In this document: positions 16,894 through 19,314 of the stretch, one piece after another
Layout: every line of letters begins with the position of its first letter
Numbering within the stretch: position 1 is the first letter of the stretch
Origin: UBA5287 sp041672395
Lineage (GTDB): Bacteria > Bacteroidota > Bacteroidia > Bacteroidales > Dysgonomonadaceae
DNA: 19,314 nt
Assembly (NCBI GenBank): GCA_041672395.1
Contig: JBAYZS010000040.1
Location: 1-19,314, forward strand
Reading direction: 5' to 3'
Notes under the pieces: model-generated
Database searches by the model: none
Told to the model about the DNA's origin: nothing
The model's input: the letters and a program-made list of their open reading frames with translations, nothing else
Program-made: the position numbers and the translations under genes

Positions 16894-17778
16894 TTAATCA
16901 ATTCTCGTTAATCCTTCAAAACTAAAATATTGCTCCGTAATATGCAGTGAATCTACTGTATTTCGTGTTTCAATCGTGGTCAAGATGTGGGTGTTGAAAC
17001 CTCCGCCTGCGTCGTTATTGTAAACCCATGTGGGGGTGGACCATAAACAAGCGCGAAACTTAACGCTTCTGTAGAAATCCATCGTTACTCCATTCTGCCC
17101 ATGGTGGGCCATTTGCATGTAATCACAATCCAACTGTTTTCTGTACTTACCGTTTAGTAGTTTCTCTCCTGCTTCAGCTCCTAAATCACCAAGGAATAAT
17201 ACCGATTTCACAGGATCCCATACTCTGATGACCATACTTGAATTGTTATAGGGATTGGATGTCAGTTCCTCATTTTTTATTCCGAGTATGCGGAATGTAG
17301 TACGACCAAATTTTAAGGTCATGCCTAATGTCGCTTCGGTCAAAAGGATCCCTGATTTTTTCGCTGCTTCATAATAGTTTTTCGCCGAAATCTTGGAATC
17401 GGGCTCTCTCTCCATCAGTGCATCTGAAAATGTCGACTGACATATTTGACGGATCTGGATCCCCTTGGGATTTTCCAATATACCCTGGAATGCTCCAATA
17501 TGATCGGAGTGGGGGTGTGATACAAACCAACAATCCACTACATTACCCATTGCTCCAATAAAACCTCTCAGATATCCTTCTTCTTCCTTTACGCCTCCAT
17601 CCATAACAATCACTTTTCCGTCATCGGTTCGTATGACGTAGGAGTTACCAATGGTATTGATCTGTGAGGGTAATTGCCATAATGTAAAGGTATTGGTCTT
17701 TGCCTGCGGATTGTTTGCGAGTAAACAGGTCGCGGAAAAAAGGAATGCATATACGAAATAAATAAATCTGTAACTCAT
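16894..17778 (-). CDS. Secreted metallo-beta-lactamase-fold hydrolase, ComEC-like domain
   Basis: This 294-residue protein has a Sec leader (MSYRFIYFVYAFLFSATCLLANN, no strong lipobox). The body is a metallo-beta-lactamase fold: a strand pair VIRTDDGKVIVMDGG (48-62), the metal motif SHPHSDHIGAF (His88, His90, Asp92, His93), NPYNNSSMVIRV (175-186), LFLGDLG (Asp198) and MAHHGQNG (His225/226). The order and the N-x-x-S and AHHG blocks most resemble the competence protein ComEC domain and related exported hydrolases rather than true beta-lactamases. All expected metal ligands are present, so it should be a metal-dependent hydrolase. The substrate (phosphodiester, ester, lactone) cannot be told from sequence. 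It has no membrane segments beyond the leader, unlike ComEC itself. It sits as second gene of the right operon, 18 bp after the DUF4832 gene, so co-expression with rhamnosidases is expected. Confidence 0.85.
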   Translation of the reverse strand: MSYRFIYFVYAFLFSATCLLANNPQAKTNTFTLWQLPSQINTIGNSYVIRTDDGKVIVMDGGVKEEEGYLRGFIGAMGNVVDCWFVSHPHSDHIGAFQGILENPKGIQIRQICQSTFSDALMEREPDSKISAKNYYEAAKKSGILLTEATLGMTLKFGRTTFRILGIKNEELTSNPYNNSSMVIRVWDPVKSVLFLGDLGAEAGEKLLNGKYRKQLDCDYMQMAHHGQNGVTMDFYRSVKFRACLWSTPTWVYNNDAGGGFNTHILTTIETRNTVDSLHITEQYFSFEGLTRID

Positions 17779-17796
17779 AATATTTTTTTTAATGGA

Positions 17797-19302
17797 TTAT
17801 GATGTAAAATCATTTAAAACAATTCTCCCAATCTTATAACGTTTGTGTCCATCTTCTTCGGTATAGGGAAGTTCATACACTGGTGTGCCGTCTTGTCTGC
17901 CTACTGAGATAAATAAATCATAGCTTCCCGGATTGCATGTCCGGGAGAAGACGCCTTTATGATCCTTGAATGCCGGGGCAACGACAAATGTTGATTTGAG
18001 CGGATGGACTTCCGGTTTATCCGGTGAGGCTACCGGCAAGTGTTTCAGGTTGTAGGAACTGTCGGTAAGTACGGAGACAATACCTCCTTTCTCATCCTTA
18101 AGGGTAAAGCAGGGATAACCGCCATCATAACAGGGAGCAACGCCGACATTGGTCCATTTGCTTTCAATCACAAATGGTTCGCCTTTACGGATCGTAGGGG
18201 GCCATTTAATTTCAGGTGCCTGCAGCCGGTAGCCTATACGTCGGTTGATGCGTGCGATGATATCGCGGTTTGCCTCGTAAAAAACATCGGGCCACCAGTG
18301 AATAGAAAGGAACGATGCATGATAATCCTCCACGGCTTTCATGAGGAGCTCCTCATCCCATGCGCCTCGTTGCACCGAACCTCCATAGTGTTCATGTTCC
18401 AGTACCACCGGGAGCGTAGGCCAGAAAAGCTGTGCCATTTCGCTATGATACCAACTGTTGGGCGGCGGTTGTACAAGGATACTGTCGTCGTGGATAGTGA
18501 CTCCTTGTGAAAATGCATAGTCGGTAATGGGGAAACGCTCTCCCTTCAGATCATGTCCCACATAATCGTCGGAGATACAGAGGACTGTTTTCTTAAAATG
18601 ACGACGATAAAGATCGATCATTCTCTTTTGTGTCTCAAACCCCCAGGAATGTCCATGCTTGGGCGTAGTCAGCACGGTATGTCCTTCACCCCACATGCCG
18701 TAATGGCCTACAAAAACATAAGCGACATTGGAATTATCGTCATACCGTTCTGCCAAAATACGGATAAAATGATCCACTTTCTCCATGAACACGGGATCGT
18801 CATAATTGGGCTCCAGATACCCATCCACTTCATAGCTCTCGGCGCCTGCATCGAAAACCCACTTGGGTGTTCCGGAACCCATCCAATTTTCAGTGGCCGT
18901 GATACATAACGCAACCTTGCCGCCGTTGTCAACCCAACGCTGCGCGGGTGTATCGAGTATCTCCCAGACAAATCTGTTCTCTTCCGGCTCAATAAATGCC
19001 CAGGGAATACGAAGGAAAACGGTGTTCATCCCCGGGAAATAGCGTACTGTATCAGAGGGTGCTAGCTTCGACCCGTAATTTTGAAAAAGATTGGAGTAGA
19101 AATAGGTGACCCAACCCATACCCGGATTGATCAGGGCCTTTCCGTGATCTGCAGGGGTGGCATGTCCCATCATTGGAGTGGCAACAGCCGTTTTCTGATC
19201 TGCGACTAGCGACATGCCCAGCAAATCGGAGTGCAATCCTGTTGTCAGACCGGCTGTCGCGATACCTACTGTCTTGAAGAAGTTCCTGCGATTTGTTCTC
19301 AT
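17797..19302 (-). CDS. Tat-exported DUF4832-type protein, glycosidase-like barrel
   Basis: This 501-residue protein is the first gene of the right operon in the window. The leader MRTNRRNFFKTVGIATAGL is a textbook Tat signal (RRNFFK). The mature part opens with the NPGMGWVTYFYSN block typical of DUF4832 proteins, then a TIM-barrel-like region (about 60-370) with short strands TVFLRIPWAFIEPE, KVALCITATENW, VAYVFVGHYGMWGEGH, TVLCISDDYVG, LPVVLEHEHYGG and ASFLSIHWW. Several Glu and Asp residues in those strand ends (EPE about 112, WGEGH about 214, EHEHY about 310) are candidate active-site acids. A C-terminal beta domain (about 375-500, EIKWPPTIRKGEPFVIESKW through YKIGRIVL) matches the sandwich part of the family. 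No Shine-Dalgarno is visible (TAAAAAATAAAA before ATG). The biochemical role of this family is not known to me; a glycosidase is a reasonable guess. Its promoter lies beyond the window edge or further upstream. Confidence 0.78.
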   Translation of the reverse strand: MRTNRRNFFKTVGIATAGLTTGLHSDLLGMSLVADQKTAVATPMMGHATPADHGKALINPGMGWVTYFYSNLFQNYGSKLAPSDTVRYFPGMNTVFLRIPWAFIEPEENRFVWEILDTPAQRWVDNGGKVALCITATENWMGSGTPKWVFDAGAESYEVDGYLEPNYDDPVFMEKVDHFIRILAERYDDNSNVAYVFVGHYGMWGEGHTVLTTPKHGHSWGFETQKRMIDLYRRHFKKTVLCISDDYVGHDLKGERFPITDYAFSQGVTIHDDSILVQPPPNSWYHSEMAQLFWPTLPVVLEHEHYGGSVQRGAWDEELLMKAVEDYHASFLSIHWWPDVFYEANRDIIARINRRIGYRLQAPEIKWPPTIRKGEPFVIESKWTNVGVAPCYDGGYPCFTLKDEKGGIVSVLTDSSYNLKHLPVASPDKPEVHPLKSTFVVAPAFKDHKGVFSRTCNPGSYDLFISVGRQDGTPVYELPYTEEDGHKRYKIGRIVLNDFTS

Positions 19303-19314
19303 TTTTATTTTTTA

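Noticed and set aside
18040..18510. Plus-strand open frame of 156 codons opposite the DUF4832 gene.
   Set aside because: It is fully antisense to a well-supported Tat-exported protein, with no promoter and no family-like motif.
1..19314. CRISPR arrays, tRNA or rRNA genes, insertion sequences or prophage genes.
   Set aside because: No spaced repeats, no tRNA-like cloverleaf sequence, no transposase or integrase motif was seen on either strand; nearly all sequence is accounted for by the listed genes.

Overview
The window looks like part of a Bacteroidales chromosome (gut or anaerobic-digester type; the genus cannot be fixed from sequence alone). The reasons are abundant Sec, lipoprotein (SPII) and Tat leaders on secreted glycan-degrading enzymes, almost no Shine-Dalgarno sequences upstream of starts, a good match to the Bacteroidetes promoter (TTTG-like element, 19 nt, TAnnTTTG) and protein families typical of polysaccharide utilization loci (GH78, GH140-like, DUF4838, DUF4832, exported Gfo/Idh). 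No SusC/SusD pair, transporter, sulfatase or regulator lies inside the window, so this is an enzyme-rich flank of a larger locus or a stand-alone enzyme cluster.

Layout. (A) 1-5985, minus strand, four tightly packed genes read right to left: DUF4838 lipoprotein (4120-5985), a TIM-barrel glycosidase-like protein (2841-4082), a Tat-exported Gfo/Idh/MocA protein whose EKP catalytic motif reads AVP (1633-2835), and a GH78-type alpha-L-rhamnosidase lipoprotein cut by the window edge (1-1625). (B) 6120-7824: a guanine deaminase gene (guaD, minus) divergent from a secreted GH10 endo-xylanase (plus), with a well-formed promoter for the xylanase between them. (C) 7872-19302, minus strand, six genes read right to left: a Tat-exported DUF4832-type protein, a secreted metallo-beta-lactamase-fold hydrolase, a DUF5060/DUF4038 GH140-like glycosidase, a 961-residue orphan with glycosidase-like features, a full-length GH78 alpha-L-rhamnosidase lipoprotein, and a second, divergent six-hairpin glycosidase. 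Genes in block C are separated by 6-43 bp or overlap (4 and 17 bp), so one transcript is likely.

How they may work together (inference). Three rhamnosidase-type enzymes plus a GH140-like enzyme (the founding GH140 activity is apiosidase) point to a rhamnose-rich, decorated plant glycan or glycoside, with orphan barrels acting on other linkages. The xylanase is separately transcribed and could open up xylan nearby. The metallo-beta-lactamase-fold protein and the EKP-less Gfo/Idh protein are the least expected members and the best places to look for new chemistry. A perfect 20-bp palindrome sits inside operon C directly before the GH140-like gene. It argues against the longer GTG start of that gene and could be a control or RNA-processing element. 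No stretch longer than 300 bases lacks a gene. The longest spacers are 5986-6119 and 6591-6690.
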